The notes beneath the pieces are model-generated. The model did not search any database and had not been told where the DNA came from. It saw nothing but the letters and a program-made list of their open reading frames with translations. The position numbers and the translations under genes are program-made. From Dolichospermum circinale AWQC310F (GTDB lineage Bacteria > Cyanobacteriota > Cyanobacteriia > Cyanobacteriales > Nostocaceae), in the NCBI RefSeq assembly GCF_000426925.1, contig NZ_KE384667.1, forward strand, positions 13,873 through 47,305: a DNA stretch of 33,433 bases, written 5' to 3'. Every line of letters starts with the position of its first letter. Position 1 is the stretch's first letter. Positions 18,215 through 26,784 of the stretch are shown here, piece by piece.

Positions 18215-19129
18215 TTGATAGGAATAAAAAACATCAATATACATGATTTATCTATTTGGGTGGAACAAGCAAAAACCCAAGCAGCACAAGGAAAAGTTAT
18301 TGAACGCATTCCCCAATTAGCTATGGCTAACCCTCACTGGTTTGCTGTTAATATAATTTGTAAATCACATGAAAATTACAGTTTAGGAAATACAGATTGC
18401 ATATTTCCATTTATGAGTGCAATTAAACCGTTTTCTCTACTCTATTTATTGGAACAATTCACTGCAAAACGGATTTTACAATGGGTTGGTATTCAACCCT
18501 CGACCGCACCTTTTAATTCTTTAGCGCAATTAATAGCAGACAATGGACATCCTCGCAACTCAATGATCAATAGTGGTGCTATTACTCTCGCTGATAAGTT
18601 TCCAGGAAAAGATAGCCATGAATCTACACAATTGTTTTGTACATGGTTAAATGAGTTAGCAGGTACTAATCTATATATAGATTTAGATGTTCTTACTTCA
18701 GTTCGTGCTAATCGTTCTCCTATAAATATAGATATTACTAATTGTCTCTATGAAGCTGGAAATGTAAATAATATTAAATTTGCTCTTGACGTTTATGAAC
18801 AAATATGCTGTATATCTGGAAGAGTACAAGATTTAGCGAAACTGGGAAAAATACTAGCTTGTGAAAGCGATTTTATCAATAATCAAAACCGTCAAATTGT
18901 GAATGCAGTCATGTTAACCTGTGGTTTATATGAAGTTTCCGCAGAATATAGTATCAAAATTGGTTTACCCATGAAATCAGGTATTAGTGGTGGACTTGTA
19001 ACTATAGTACCAAATCAGGGAGCAATAGCCAGCTACAGTCCTGCTTTAGATAATGCGGGTAATTCTGTAGCTGGTTTAGCACTAATGGAAACTTTATCTC
19101 AAAATTTACAATTGAGTATTTTTTATTAA
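18215..19129 (+). CDS. glsA: Glutaminase (serine-dependent, beta-lactamase fold)
   Basis: About 304 residues from a TTG at 18215, chosen because AGGA at 18203-18206 sits 8 nt upstream; another TTG at 18200 would add five residues, and no ATG lies near. Family marks: NPHWFAVNI, the SxxK catalytic pair in FMSAIKPFSLLYLLEQ (Ser68, Lys71), the MINSGAI motif, CGLYEVSAEYSIKIGLPMKS then GISGGLVTIVP, and the C-terminal SPALDNAGNSVAG. It hydrolyses glutamine to glutamate and ammonia. The usual SISK is SAIK here, which keeps both key residues. Its stop directly abuts the stop of the convergent lipoprotein gene. Confidence 0.88.
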   Translation: MIGIKNINIHDLSIWVEQAKTQAAQGKVIERIPQLAMANPHWFAVNIICKSHENYSLGNTDCIFPFMSAIKPFSLLYLLEQFTAKRILQWVGIQPSTAPFNSLAQLIADNGHPRNSMINSGAITLADKFPGKDSHESTQLFCTWLNELAGTNLYIDLDVLTSVRANRSPINIDITNCLYEAGNVNNIKFALDVYEQICCISGRVQDLAKLGKILACESDFINNQNRQIVNAVMLTCGLYEVSAEYSIKIGLPMKSGISGGLVTIVPNQGAIASYSPALDNAGNSVAGLALMETLSQNLQLSIFY

Positions 19130-20635
19130 TTACTCTTTAAGTTGAGATTTGATATTTCCCATTGTTTGAGGAACTGAATCTGTATCTAGTTGATTTGGAT
19201 TTGATTCTAGTGGTTCTGTTACCTCTGACTGTTGTTCTGTTTTTGATGCTGGTATTTCTGTAACGTCAGCAGGTTTAACTTCGGTAATTGACTGTTGTTC
19301 TGTTTTTGGTGCTGGTGTTTCTGTAATGTCAGCAGGTGTAGTTATGGGAATTAATTGTTGTTCTGTTTTTGGTGCTGGTGTTTCTGTAACGTCAGCAGGT
19401 TTAACTTCGGGAATTGACTGTTTTTCTGTTTTTGGTACTGGTGTTTCTGTAACGTCAGCAGGTTTAACTTCGGGAATTGACTGTTTTTCTGTTTTTGGTA
19501 CTGGTGTTTCTGTAACGTCAGCAGGTTTAACTTCGGGAATTGACTGTTTTTCTGTTTTTGGTACTGGTGTTTCTGTAACGTCAGCAGGTTTAACTTCGGG
19601 AATTGACTGTTTTTCTGTTTTTGGTACTGGTGTTTCTGTAAAACTAGGTTTAGCAACCGGAGTTTTAACTGTATAATTCTGGTCTACAATGCCACGGACT
19701 TCATCTGCTGTCAATTCTCCTCTAACAATTTTTGAAAGAGTATCTTGACTATTGGGCTGATAGTTAATTAATCTGATAGTGGTGTTAAAGGCATTTTTTA
19801 CAGGTTGTCCTTGATTATTGAGAAATTCTAATTTTACCCAAGTTTTGCCAGGTTTAAAGCCTTTAAGATAAATTGGTTGCCAACGATCAAGAATGAAACT
19901 TTCACCATTGATTGTGCTACGAATACGCCAATTGCTCATCATATCATCAGGATTAGTTTCCGCGACACTGTGCAACGGTGCATTAGTTAAGTAAAAATCC
20001 AACATAATTGGTTCTGCACCATAATTACCATTAGGACGACTGTAAGTAAGTAAAGGTAATTTAGCATCAGGATTATTTTCCTCAGTTTTCGTCAAAATAT
20101 GAAATGTAGTTTGAGCATACGCACCTTCATTTTTAAAACTTTCATGCCACGGACGAGAAGCAAAAACGCGGAGAGTATGAGTACCTGGAGATAAATTTGG
20201 TAATACCACCGATTGATTTAGGTCATAAACCGCTATATAAGGTTCGTTATCTAAAATTAGGTGCAAATGGGGTCCAAGTTGCCATTGAGGGTCTTTAAAT
20301 ATTGGTAAGTCCTTAACCTGCAAACGAACGTTAACGGTATTTTCCTGAAGAACTTCATCTATTTGGGGACTGAGAATACTAACTTGGGGTTGATAACTTT
20401 CCAGACTAGGACGCAATGCTTGAATAACATCTGGTGGTGCAGTTTCCGAAAACGTCCCCGAAATTTCTGAAGCTGGTGGTGCTTTAACCTGGGGCTGAAT
20501 AGATGGTTCTTTGCTGCTTACTGATTCAACGCAACTGGTTAAACTTACAATTAGAACTAACGCGACAACCCATTTAATAATTGGGAGTCTATTTGATAAA
20601 ATTCGCTGAAAAGTTTTTATCCACCCAGTGTTCAT
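19130..20635 (-). CDS. Repeat-rich lipoprotein of unknown function
   Basis: A 501-residue predicted lipoprotein: a hydrophobic stretch then lipobox LTSC with Cys35. Residues about 85-180 form a beta-rich domain with PHLHLILDNEPYIAVYDL and SPGTHTLRVFASRPWHES, reminiscent of DUF4399-like or Ig-like exported domains. A second beta-rich part (190-300) and a short helix SKIVRGELTADEVRGIVDQN follow. From about residue 333 the C-terminus is a tandem array of a 21-residue Thr/Pro/Lys/Glu-rich unit (TETPVPKTEKQ plus SIPEVKPADV). Such a tail may span or bind the peptidoglycan (inference). The function is not recognised. Confidence 0.7.
   Translation of the reverse strand: MNTGWIKTFQRILSNRLPIIKWVVALVLIVSLTSCVESVSSKEPSIQPQVKAPPASEISGTFSETAPPDVIQALRPSLESYQPQVSILSPQIDEVLQENTVNVRLQVKDLPIFKDPQWQLGPHLHLILDNEPYIAVYDLNQSVVLPNLSPGTHTLRVFASRPWHESFKNEGAYAQTTFHILTKTEENNPDAKLPLLTYSRPNGNYGAEPIMLDFYLTNAPLHSVAETNPDDMMSNWRIRSTINGESFILDRWQPIYLKGFKPGKTWVKLEFLNNQGQPVKNAFNTTIRLINYQPNSQDTLSKIVRGELTADEVRGIVDQNYTVKTPVAKPSFTETPVPKTEKQSIPEVKPADVTETPVPKTEKQSIPEVKPADVTETPVPKTEKQSIPEVKPADVTETPVPKTEKQSIPEVKPADVTETPAPKTEQQLIPITTPADITETPAPKTEQQSITEVKPADVTEIPASKTEQQSEVTEPLESNPNQLDTDSVPQTMGNIKSQLKE
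19262..19639 (-). repeat. 63-bp in-frame tandem repeats
   Basis: Six 63-bp units run from 19639 down to 19262, with a seventh partial one to about 19220. The first four encode identical 21-residue peptides; units five and six diverge (EKQSIPEV becomes EQQLIPIT or EQQSITEV). The near-identity of units 1-4 points to recent expansion. Confidence 0.95.
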
Positions 20636-20879
20636 GTTTTGATCCTGTAATAGTTTTTAACAATTAACGCAATCATTGTGACGCAAATTATGACTCATGG
20701 ACTATGGAATAAAAGCATAAATCTATGGCCAGAGTTATAAATTTACTGACTTTTTTCTGATTACAATGGCAAACAAGTAATTTTTTTGACTGAATCTCTG
20801 GACAAAAATTTGCTTTTAGACGGCCAAATTTGGTCAAAAGTCTTTGAATAGCAAGTTTTTAAGCTGCTTTAAGTATAAA

Positions 20880-20920
20880 TCATTTAATTTACAAATTGTT
20901 GTTATTTGTAAATTAAATGA
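20880..20920. promoter_or_regulatory. Perfect 17-bp inverted repeat upstream of psaA
   Basis: TCATTTAATTTACAAAT (20880-20896) and ATTTGTAAATTAAATGA (20904-20920) are perfectly complementary around TGTTGTT. It lies 245 bp before psaA and 9 bp before a TTGACA. TTTACA occurs in both arms, recalling half of the HLR1 element (GTTACA-like direct repeats bound by RpaB), but here as an inverted rather than direct repeat. It could be an operator or a transcript hairpin. Confidence 0.45.
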
Positions 20921-21153
20921 AGAGTCTATTGACATTTGGACAATATATGAATTTGTAAAGTAGATGAGACCAGAAATTTGGCTATTTTTAATTATTGTTA
21001 ACAGGTGTATAACAATGAGCAAGTTCAGACTCTATAATTCAACAGAAACAACTTTTCTTTTCCACACGACAACCGCATCGCCAGACCAGAGCAATCTGAA
21101 AAGAGCGACTGTGTTATTCTAGGTGGTATTCATGATTCCCCATTCCTTATAGA

Positions 21154-21160
21154 GAGGAGG
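21154..21160 (+). promoter_or_regulatory. Strong ribosome binding site of psaA
   Basis: GAGGAGG ends 4 nt before the ATG at 21165, an unusually complete Shine-Dalgarno match compared with other genes in the window. Confidence 0.7.
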
Positions 21161-21164
21161 TCGA

Positions 21165-23423
21165 ATGACGATTAGTCCTCCGGAGCGAGAGGAAAAAAAA
21201 GCAAGAGTGATCGTTGACAATGACCCGGTTCCTACCTCATTTGAAAAATGGGCAAAGCCAGGGCATTTCGAGAGATCCTTAAGCAGAGGACCAAAAACCA
21301 CAACCTGGATTTGGGACCTCCACGCCCTCGCCCATGATTTTGATACACATACAAGCGATTTAGAAGACATCTCCCGCAAGATATTCGCCGCTCACTTCGG
21401 CCATTTGGCTGTAGTAGCAATCTGGTTGAGCGGAATGTTATTCCATGGCGCTAAGTTCTCTAACTACGAAGCTTGGCTGGCTGATCCATTAGGAGTCAAG
21501 CCCAGCGCTCAGACAGTTTGGTCTATTGTTGGACAAGACATTTTAAACGGTGATATGGGCGGCGGTTTCCGCGGCATTCAAACCACCTCCGGCTTGTTCC
21601 AAGTATGGCGTGGCTGGGGTATCACTAGCTCCTACCAGCTATATGTAACTGCAATTGGCGGCTTGGTATTAGCAGGCTTGTTCTTATTTGCTGGCTGGTT
21701 CCATTACCACAAACGCGCTCCTAAACTGGAATGGTTCCAGAATGTGGAGTCAATGCTGAATCATCACTTATCAGTGTTGCTAGGCTGCGGTTCTTTGGGA
21801 TGGGCTGGTCACTTAATCCATGTATCTGCACCAATCAACAAACTGTTGGATGCTGGTGTAGCCGCTAAGGACATCCCTCTGCCTCATGAGTTGCTGTTTG
21901 ATACAGCAAAAATGGCAGAATTATATCCTGGTTTCGCCAGTGGTTTAACACCATTCTTCACCTTAAATTGGGGAGCTTATGCTGATATACTCACATTTAA
22001 GGGTGGTTTAAACCCAGTTACAGGCGGCTTGTGGATGACTGATATTTCTCATCACCACCTAGCGATCGCTGTACTGTTCATCGTTGCTGGTCATATGTAC
22101 CGTACCAACTGGGGTATCGGTCATAGCATCAAAGATATTCTAGAAGCTCATAAAGGTCCTTTCACTGGCGAAGGTCACAAAGGTCTTTACGAAAACCTCA
22201 CCACCTCTTGGCACGCTCAGTTGGCTACTAACCTAGCTTTCTTGGGTTCATTGACAATCATCATCGCCCATCATATGTACGCGATGCCTCCCTATCCTTA
22301 CTTGGCGACGGACTACGCAACACAATTGTGTATCTTCACTCACCATATTTGGATTGGTGGTTTCTTGATTGTTGGTGGTGCGGCTCACGCGGCCATCTTC
22401 ATGGTGCGGGATTACGATCCTGTTGTTAACCAAAACAACGTTTTAGATCGCGTGATTCGTCACCGTGACGCTATCATTTCTCACCTTAACTGGGTTTGTA
22501 TTTTCTTAGGCTTCCACAGCTTTGGTTTGTACATTCACAATGACACCATGCGTGCTTTGGGTCGTCCCCAAGATATGTTCTCCGACAGCGCAATTCAATT
22601 ACAGCCAGTATTTGCTCAGTGGGTGCAAAACCTGCACACATTAGCTCCTGGTAACACAGCACCTAACGCTCTTCAAGTAGTTAGTCATGCTTTTGGTGGT
22701 GGAATTGTAGCTATCGGCGATAAGATCGCTATGATGCCCATTACATTGGGTACAGCGGACTTCATGGTTCACCACATCCACGCATTCACCATTCACGTTA
22801 CTGTTCTCATCTTGCTTAAAGGTGTATTGTACGCCCGCAGTTCTCGTCTGATTCCAGACAAGGCTAACTTAGGCTTCCGATTCCCTTGCGATGGTCCAGG
22901 TCGTGGCGGTACTTGCCAAGTTTCCGGTTGGGATCATGTCTTCCTGGGACTGTTCTGGATGTATAACTCCCTATCAATTGTAATTTTCCACTTTAGCTGG
23001 AAGATGCAATCTGATGTCTGGGGAACAGTAGACCCAGATGGCACAGTAAACCACATTACTGGTGGCAACTTTGCAGAAAGCGCTATCACCATCAATGGTT
23101 GGTTACGTGACTTCCTGTGGGCGCAAGCTACACAAGTAATTAACTCCTACGGAACAGAATTGTCCGCTTACGGATTAATGTTCTTAGGCGCTCACTTTGT
23201 TTGGGCGTTCAGCTTAATGTTCCTGTTCAGCGGTCGTGGCTACTGGCAAGAACTAATTGAGTCCATCGTTTGGGCGCACAATAAACTGAAAGTAGCCCCA
23301 ACAATTCAGCCTCGCGCACTGAGCATCACTCAAGGTCGGGCTGTAGGTGTGGCTCACTACCTATTAGGAGGAATCGCCACCACTTGGGCATTCTTCCACG
23401 CACACATCCTTTCAGTAGGATAA
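21165..23423 (+). CDS. psaA: Photosystem I P700 apoprotein A1
   Basis: A 752-residue reaction-centre subunit of the thylakoid PSI core. It has the 11-helix arrangement, many His ligands for chlorophyll a (for example [40 protein letters not shown]), and the [19 protein letters not shown] loop whose two Cys provide half of the ligands for the inter-subunit [4Fe-4S] cluster FX. The C-terminal part carries the P700 and phylloquinone sites. Length is normal and no frame disruption is seen. It is followed after 120 bp by psaB, the usual cotranscribed pair. Confidence 0.99.
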   Translation: MTISPPEREEKKARVIVDNDPVPTSFEKWAKPGHFERSLSRGPKTTTWIWDLHALAHDFDTHTSDLEDISRKIFAAHFGHLAVVAIWLSGMLFHGAKFSNYEAWLADPLGVKPSAQTVWSIVGQDILNGDMGGGFRGIQTTSGLFQVWRGWGITSSYQLYVTAIGGLVLAGLFLFAGWFHYHKRAPKLEWFQNVESMLNHHLSVLLGCGSLGWAGHLIHVSAPINKLLDAGVAAKDIPLPHELLFDTAKMAELYPGFASGLTPFFTLNWGAYADILTFKGGLNPVTGGLWMTDISHHHLAIAVLFIVAGHMYRTNWGIGHSIKDILEAHKGPFTGEGHKGLYENLTTSWHAQLATNLAFLGSLTIIIAHHMYAMPPYPYLATDYATQLCIFTHHIWIGGFLIVGGAAHAAIFMVRDYDPVVNQNNVLDRVIRHRDAIISHLNWVCIFLGFHSFGLYIHNDTMRALGRPQDMFSDSAIQLQPVFAQWVQNLHTLAPGNTAPNALQVVSHAFGGGIVAIGDKIAMMPITLGTADFMVHHIHAFTIHVTVLILLKGVLYARSSRLIPDKANLGFRFPCDGPGRGGTCQVSGWDHVFLGLFWMYNSLSIVIFHFSWKMQSDVWGTVDPDGTVNHITGGNFAESAITINGWLRDFLWAQATQVINSYGTELSAYGLMFLGAHFVWAFSLMFLFSGRGYWQELIESIVWAHNKLKVAPTIQPRALSITQGRAVGVAHYLLGGIATTWAFFHAHILSVG

Positions 23424-23438
23424 AAATCAGTGGAATTT

Positions 23439-23502
23439 TGGGTTTTGGATTCTAAGATTTTAGATTCAATCCAAAATCCAAAATCTAGAATCTAAAATTT
23501 TG
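23439..23502. repeat. Imperfect palindromic repeat between psaA and psaB
   Basis: TTTTGGATT (23443-23451) pairs with AATCCAAAA (23468-23476), and ATTTTAGATTC (23457-23467) with GAATCTAAAAT (23488-23498), in overlapping alternative arrangements. Strings of AATCCAAAATC type are dispersed repeats in many cyanobacterial genomes. Confidence 0.65.
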
Positions 23503-23543
23503 CTGACACTTGATGGCTAAAGGTCAGAGGACAGATCACACCT

Positions 23544-25775
23544 ATGGCAACAAAATTTCCAAAATTTAGCCAGGATCTCGCACAGGACCCGACTACGCGT
23601 CGGATTTGGTATGCGATCGCTACAGGCAACGACTTTGAAAGCCACGATGGCATGACGGAAGAAAATCTTTACCAAAAGATTTTCGCTACGCACTTCGGTC
23701 ACTTGGCAATCATCTTCCTGTGGGCATCCAGCCTCCTGTTCCACGTGGCCTGGCAAGGTAACTTTGAACAGTGGATTAAAGATCCCCTGCACGTCCGTCC
23801 CATTGCCCATGCAATTTGGGACCCTCACTTTGGTGAAGCAGCAATTGAAGCTTTCACCCAAGGCGGTGCAAGCAATCCCGTAAACATTGCTTACTCCGGT
23901 GTTTACCACTGGTGGTACACCATCGGGATGCGGACAAACACCGAACTATACACTGGTTCCGTTGGTTTGCTCCTGTTGGCAGCATTGTTCCTATTTGCTG
24001 GTTGGTTACATTTACAACCCAAGTTCCGTCCTAGCCTCTCTTGGTTCAAGAGCGCTGAACCCCGTCTGAACCACCACCTCGCTGGTTTGTTCGGTGTTAG
24101 CTCCTTAGCTTGGACTGGTCACTTGGTTCACGTTGCTATTCCTGAATCCCGTGGTATTCACGTGGGTTGGGATAACTTCCTGAATGTAGCTCCCCATCCA
24201 GCAGGTTTAACTCCTTTCTTCACAGGTAACTGGGGCGTTTACGCTCAAAACCCTGACACCGCTGGCCATTTATTTGGTACTTCCACCGGTGCTGGAACTG
24301 CGATTCTCACCTTCTTGGGCGGTTTCCACCCCCAAACAGAATCCTTGTGGTTGACTGACATGGCTCACCACCACTTGGCGATCGCAGTTTTGTTCATCAT
24401 TGCTGGTCATATGTACCGGACTAACTTCGGAATTGGTCACAGCATCAAAGAAATGCTGAACTCCAAATCTGGTTTAGTTCCCGGTAGCAAAAGCGAAGGT
24501 CAGTTCAACCTGCCCCACCAAGGTCTTTACGACACCATCAACAATTCCCTGCACTTCCAGTTGTCATTAGCTTTGGCATCTTTGGGAACTATTTGTTCCT
24601 TGGTAGCGCAGCATATGTACGCTCTGCCTCCTTATGCCTTCATCGCTAAGGACTACACAACACAAGCAGCGTTGTACACCCACCACCAGTACATCGCTGG
24701 TTTCTTGATGGTTGGTGCTTTTGCTCACGCAGCAATCTTCTGGGTTCGTGACTACGACCCCGAACAAAACAAAGGTAACGTTCTTGACCGGATGTTACAG
24801 CACAAAGAAGCGATCATTTCCCACCTTAGCTGGGTATCTCTCTTCTTAGGCTTCCACACCTTGGGCTTATACGTTCACAACGATGTAGTAGTTGCTTTCG
24901 GTACTCCTGAAAAGCAAATCTTGATTGAACCAGTATTTGCTCAATTCATCCAAGCTGCCCAAGGTAAAGCTTTGTATGGCTTGAATGTACTGTTGTCTAA
25001 CCCCGACAGTATTGCTTACACCGCTTACCCCAATGCTGGTAACGTTTGGTTGTCTGGCTGGTTAGATGCCATCAACTCAGGCACAAATTCCTTGTTCCTG
25101 ACCATTGGCCCTGGCGACTTCTTGGTTCACCACGCTTTCGCTTTGGCTATCCACACCACCACCTTGGTACTCGTTAAGGGTGCTTTGGATGCTCGTGGTT
25201 CTAAACTGATGCCCGATAAAAAGGACTTCGGTTATGCGTTCCCTTGCGACGGTCCAGGCCGTGGCGGTACTTGCGATATCTCCGCATGGGACTCTTTCTA
25301 CCTGTCTATGTTCTGGATGTTGAACACCATTGGTTGGGTAACTTTCTACTGGCACTGGAAACATCTAGGGATTTGGCAAGGTAACGTTGCTCAGTTCAAC
25401 GAAAACTCTACTTACCTCATGGGCTGGTTCCGTGATTACCTCTGGGCTAACTCTGCTCAGTTGATTAACGGTTACAACCCCTACGGCATGAATAACTTGT
25501 CTGTTTGGGCTTGGATGTTCCTTTTTGGACACCTCATCTGGGCTACTGGTTTCATGTTCCTCATCTCTTGGAGAGGTTACTGGCAAGAGTTAATTGAAAC
25601 CTTGGTTTGGGCGCACGAACGTACTCCTTTAGCTAACTTGGTTCGCTGGAAGGACAAGCCCGTTGCTCTCTCCATTGTTCAAGCTCGTGTGGTTGGTTTA
25701 GCTCACTTCACTGTTGGCTACATCGTTACCTATGCAGCGTTCCTCATTGCTTCTACTGCTGGTAAGTTCGGTTGA
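23544..25775 (+). CDS. psaB: Photosystem I P700 apoprotein A2
   Basis: A 743-residue partner of PsaA forming the PSI heterodimer that binds P700, A0, A1 and FX. It starts [20 protein letters not shown], as in other cyanobacteria, and contains the FX loop [20 protein letters not shown] with both Cys, the His-rich helices ([20 protein letters not shown]) and the C-terminal [18 protein letters not shown] helix. A modest AGAGGA precedes the ATG. Length is normal. Some Nostocales carry a second psaB; its position directly after psaA marks this as the principal copy. Confidence 0.99.
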   Translation: MATKFPKFSQDLAQDPTTRRIWYAIATGNDFESHDGMTEENLYQKIFATHFGHLAIIFLWASSLLFHVAWQGNFEQWIKDPLHVRPIAHAIWDPHFGEAAIEAFTQGGASNPVNIAYSGVYHWWYTIGMRTNTELYTGSVGLLLLAALFLFAGWLHLQPKFRPSLSWFKSAEPRLNHHLAGLFGVSSLAWTGHLVHVAIPESRGIHVGWDNFLNVAPHPAGLTPFFTGNWGVYAQNPDTAGHLFGTSTGAGTAILTFLGGFHPQTESLWLTDMAHHHLAIAVLFIIAGHMYRTNFGIGHSIKEMLNSKSGLVPGSKSEGQFNLPHQGLYDTINNSLHFQLSLALASLGTICSLVAQHMYALPPYAFIAKDYTTQAALYTHHQYIAGFLMVGAFAHAAIFWVRDYDPEQNKGNVLDRMLQHKEAIISHLSWVSLFLGFHTLGLYVHNDVVVAFGTPEKQILIEPVFAQFIQAAQGKALYGLNVLLSNPDSIAYTAYPNAGNVWLSGWLDAINSGTNSLFLTIGPGDFLVHHAFALAIHTTTLVLVKGALDARGSKLMPDKKDFGYAFPCDGPGRGGTCDISAWDSFYLSMFWMLNTIGWVTFYWHWKHLGIWQGNVAQFNENSTYLMGWFRDYLWANSAQLINGYNPYGMNNLSVWAWMFLFGHLIWATGFMFLISWRGYWQELIETLVWAHERTPLANLVRWKDKPVALSIVQARVVGLAHFTVGYIVTYAAFLIASTAGKFG

Positions 25776-25801
25776 TCTTAACTACTGGTTGTAGGTAATT
25801 A

Positions 25802-25836
25802 AAAATCCCCTGCCTCAAGGTGGGGGATTTTTTTTA
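25802..25836 (+). terminator. Strong intrinsic terminator after psaB
   Basis: AAAATCCCCT-GCCT pairs with AGG-TGGGGGATTTT (stem about 12 bp with a bulge), followed by a run of eight or nine Ts. It lies 26 bp after the psaB stop and ends the psaAB transcript. Confidence 0.9.
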
Positions 25837-25838
25837 AT

Positions 25839-25866
25839 GGGCGGGCAAGATGCCCACCCCACAAGA
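25839..25866 (+). repeat. REP-like palindrome, copy 1
   Basis: GGGCGGGC-AAGAT-GCCCACCC (25839-25859), one C/A mismatch in an 8-bp stem, then CACAAGA. Part of a 49-bp tandem pair upstream of the RAYT gene. Confidence 0.85.
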
Positions 25867-25887
25867 CCACAAGAGGATTTTTTTAAT

Positions 25888-25916
25888 GGGCGGGCAGGAT
25901 GCCCACCCCACAAGAG
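25888..25916 (+). repeat. REP-like palindrome, copy 2
   Basis: GGGCGGGC-AGGAT-GCCCACCC followed by CACAAGAG, exactly 49 bp downstream of copy 1 and in the same orientation. The flanking TTTTTTAATG is also repeated. Confidence 0.85.
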
Positions 25917-25997
25917 GTGTAAACTATAAGAGATGTATATAAACTACAAAAAATAAAAAGAATGTAATTTTCTGTTTAGAGGATGGGAAATATAAAG

Positions 25998-26026
25998 ATA
26001 GGGCAGGCAAGATGCCTATCCTACAA
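25998..26026 (+). repeat. Divergent REP-like palindrome, copy 3
   Basis: ATAGGGCAGGC-AAGAT-GCCTATCCTACAA keeps the AAGAT loop and a trailing CTACAA, but the stem has changed in both arms. It lies directly upstream of the RAYT start. Confidence 0.65.
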
Positions 26027-26051
26027 TAAACCTAGAAAATATTTTTCTGTT

Positions 26052-26522
26052 ATGGAAGAAGCAAGGTTAAAAATTTACCATAGGATGTTACCTCATTGGG
26101 AGTTAGATGGGGCAAGTTATTTTATTACTTTTAATACTTGGGAAAAGTTAGAACTTAACCCAGAAGCTAGGGAAATAGTTTTGAATAGTTGTTTATTTTT
26201 TAATAATCAAAGATATAAGATATTTGTCTTTGTGGTGATGATAGATCATGTACATTTACTGATGCAGCCTTTACTTAAATCAGAAAATGAGTATTGGTCT
26301 CTTAGTAGCATTATGAGTAGTATCAAAGGTTATAGTGCTAAACAGATTCCCAAGGTGATGAAACATATAGGAACTATTTGGCAAGATGAGCGATATGACA
26401 GAATTGTCAGAAATGAAGAAGAGTTTCAAGCATATTGGCAATATATCAGACAAAATCCTGTAGAAGCAGGACTGTCATCAACACCAGAAGATTACCCTTA
26501 CTTGTGGCAAACCTCAGAATAA
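26052..26522 (+). CDS. REP-associated tyrosine transposase (RAYT, IS200-like HUH)
   Basis: A 156-residue single-strand transposase of the Y1/HUH class. The HUH metal site is DHVHLL, preceded by FVFVVMI; the catalytic Tyr is probably the one in SSIKGYSAKQI, and GTIWQDERYDRIVRNEEEF then QAYWQYIRQNPVEAGL is the typical C-terminal RAYT block. The ATG at 26052 is preferred; an in-frame start at 25983 would encode the upstream REP as protein. RAYTs mobilise REP palindromes rather than themselves. REP copies lie on both sides, in opposite orientations, as expected for such a system. The stop lies inside the first downstream 71-bp repeat unit. Confidence 0.9.
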   Translation: MEEARLKIYHRMLPHWELDGASYFITFNTWEKLELNPEAREIVLNSCLFFNNQRYKIFVFVVMIDHVHLLMQPLLKSENEYWSLSSIMSSIKGYSAKQIPKVMKHIGTIWQDERYDRIVRNEEEFQAYWQYIRQNPVEAGLSSTPEDYPYLWQTSE

Positions 26523-26717
26523 CCTGAATTATTACATCCCCTCTCTTGTGGGGTGGGCATCTTGCCCGCCCTTGGCAACTAAACTCAGAATAACCTGAAT
26601 TATTACATCCTCTCTCTTGTGGGGTGGGCATCTTGCCCGCCTTTGGCAACCAAGCTCAGAATAACCTCAATTATTACATCCCCTCTTGTGGGGCAGGGCA
26701 TCTTGCCTGCCAAAGGT
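26513..26717 (-). repeat. Three 71-bp tandem repeats, each with a REP palindrome
   Basis: Units begin at 26513, 26584 and 26655 with CTCAGAATAACCT, continue through AATTATTACATCC and CTCTTGTGGGG, and end with the palindrome (26551-26571, 26622-26642, 26692-26711), inverted relative to the upstream copies. The first unit starts within the last codons of the RAYT gene and includes its stop. Confidence 0.9.
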
Positions 26718-26784
26718 ATATAAGATAAGATAATTAATGTATTAGAAAAATGTTTGTTTTTGTCATTGGATACTAAAAAAGTTT

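Larger units (their letters stand above)
20636..21164. other. Upstream region of psaA
   Basis: A 529-bp gap without a gene. It carries a CCAAATTTGG palindrome (20824-20833), the 17-bp hairpin at 20880-20920, a TTGACA at 20929-20934 and a TATAAT at 21033-21038. The last would leave a leader of roughly 120 nt. These promoter boxes are not spaced as a pair and remain tentative. Long leaders and several promoters are usual for psaA. Confidence 0.45.

Noticed and set aside
25983-26051. Extended N-terminus of the RAYT gene from an upstream ATG.
   Set aside because: The extra residues are encoded by a REP palindrome and do not resemble RAYT N-termini; MEEARLK at 26052 fits better.
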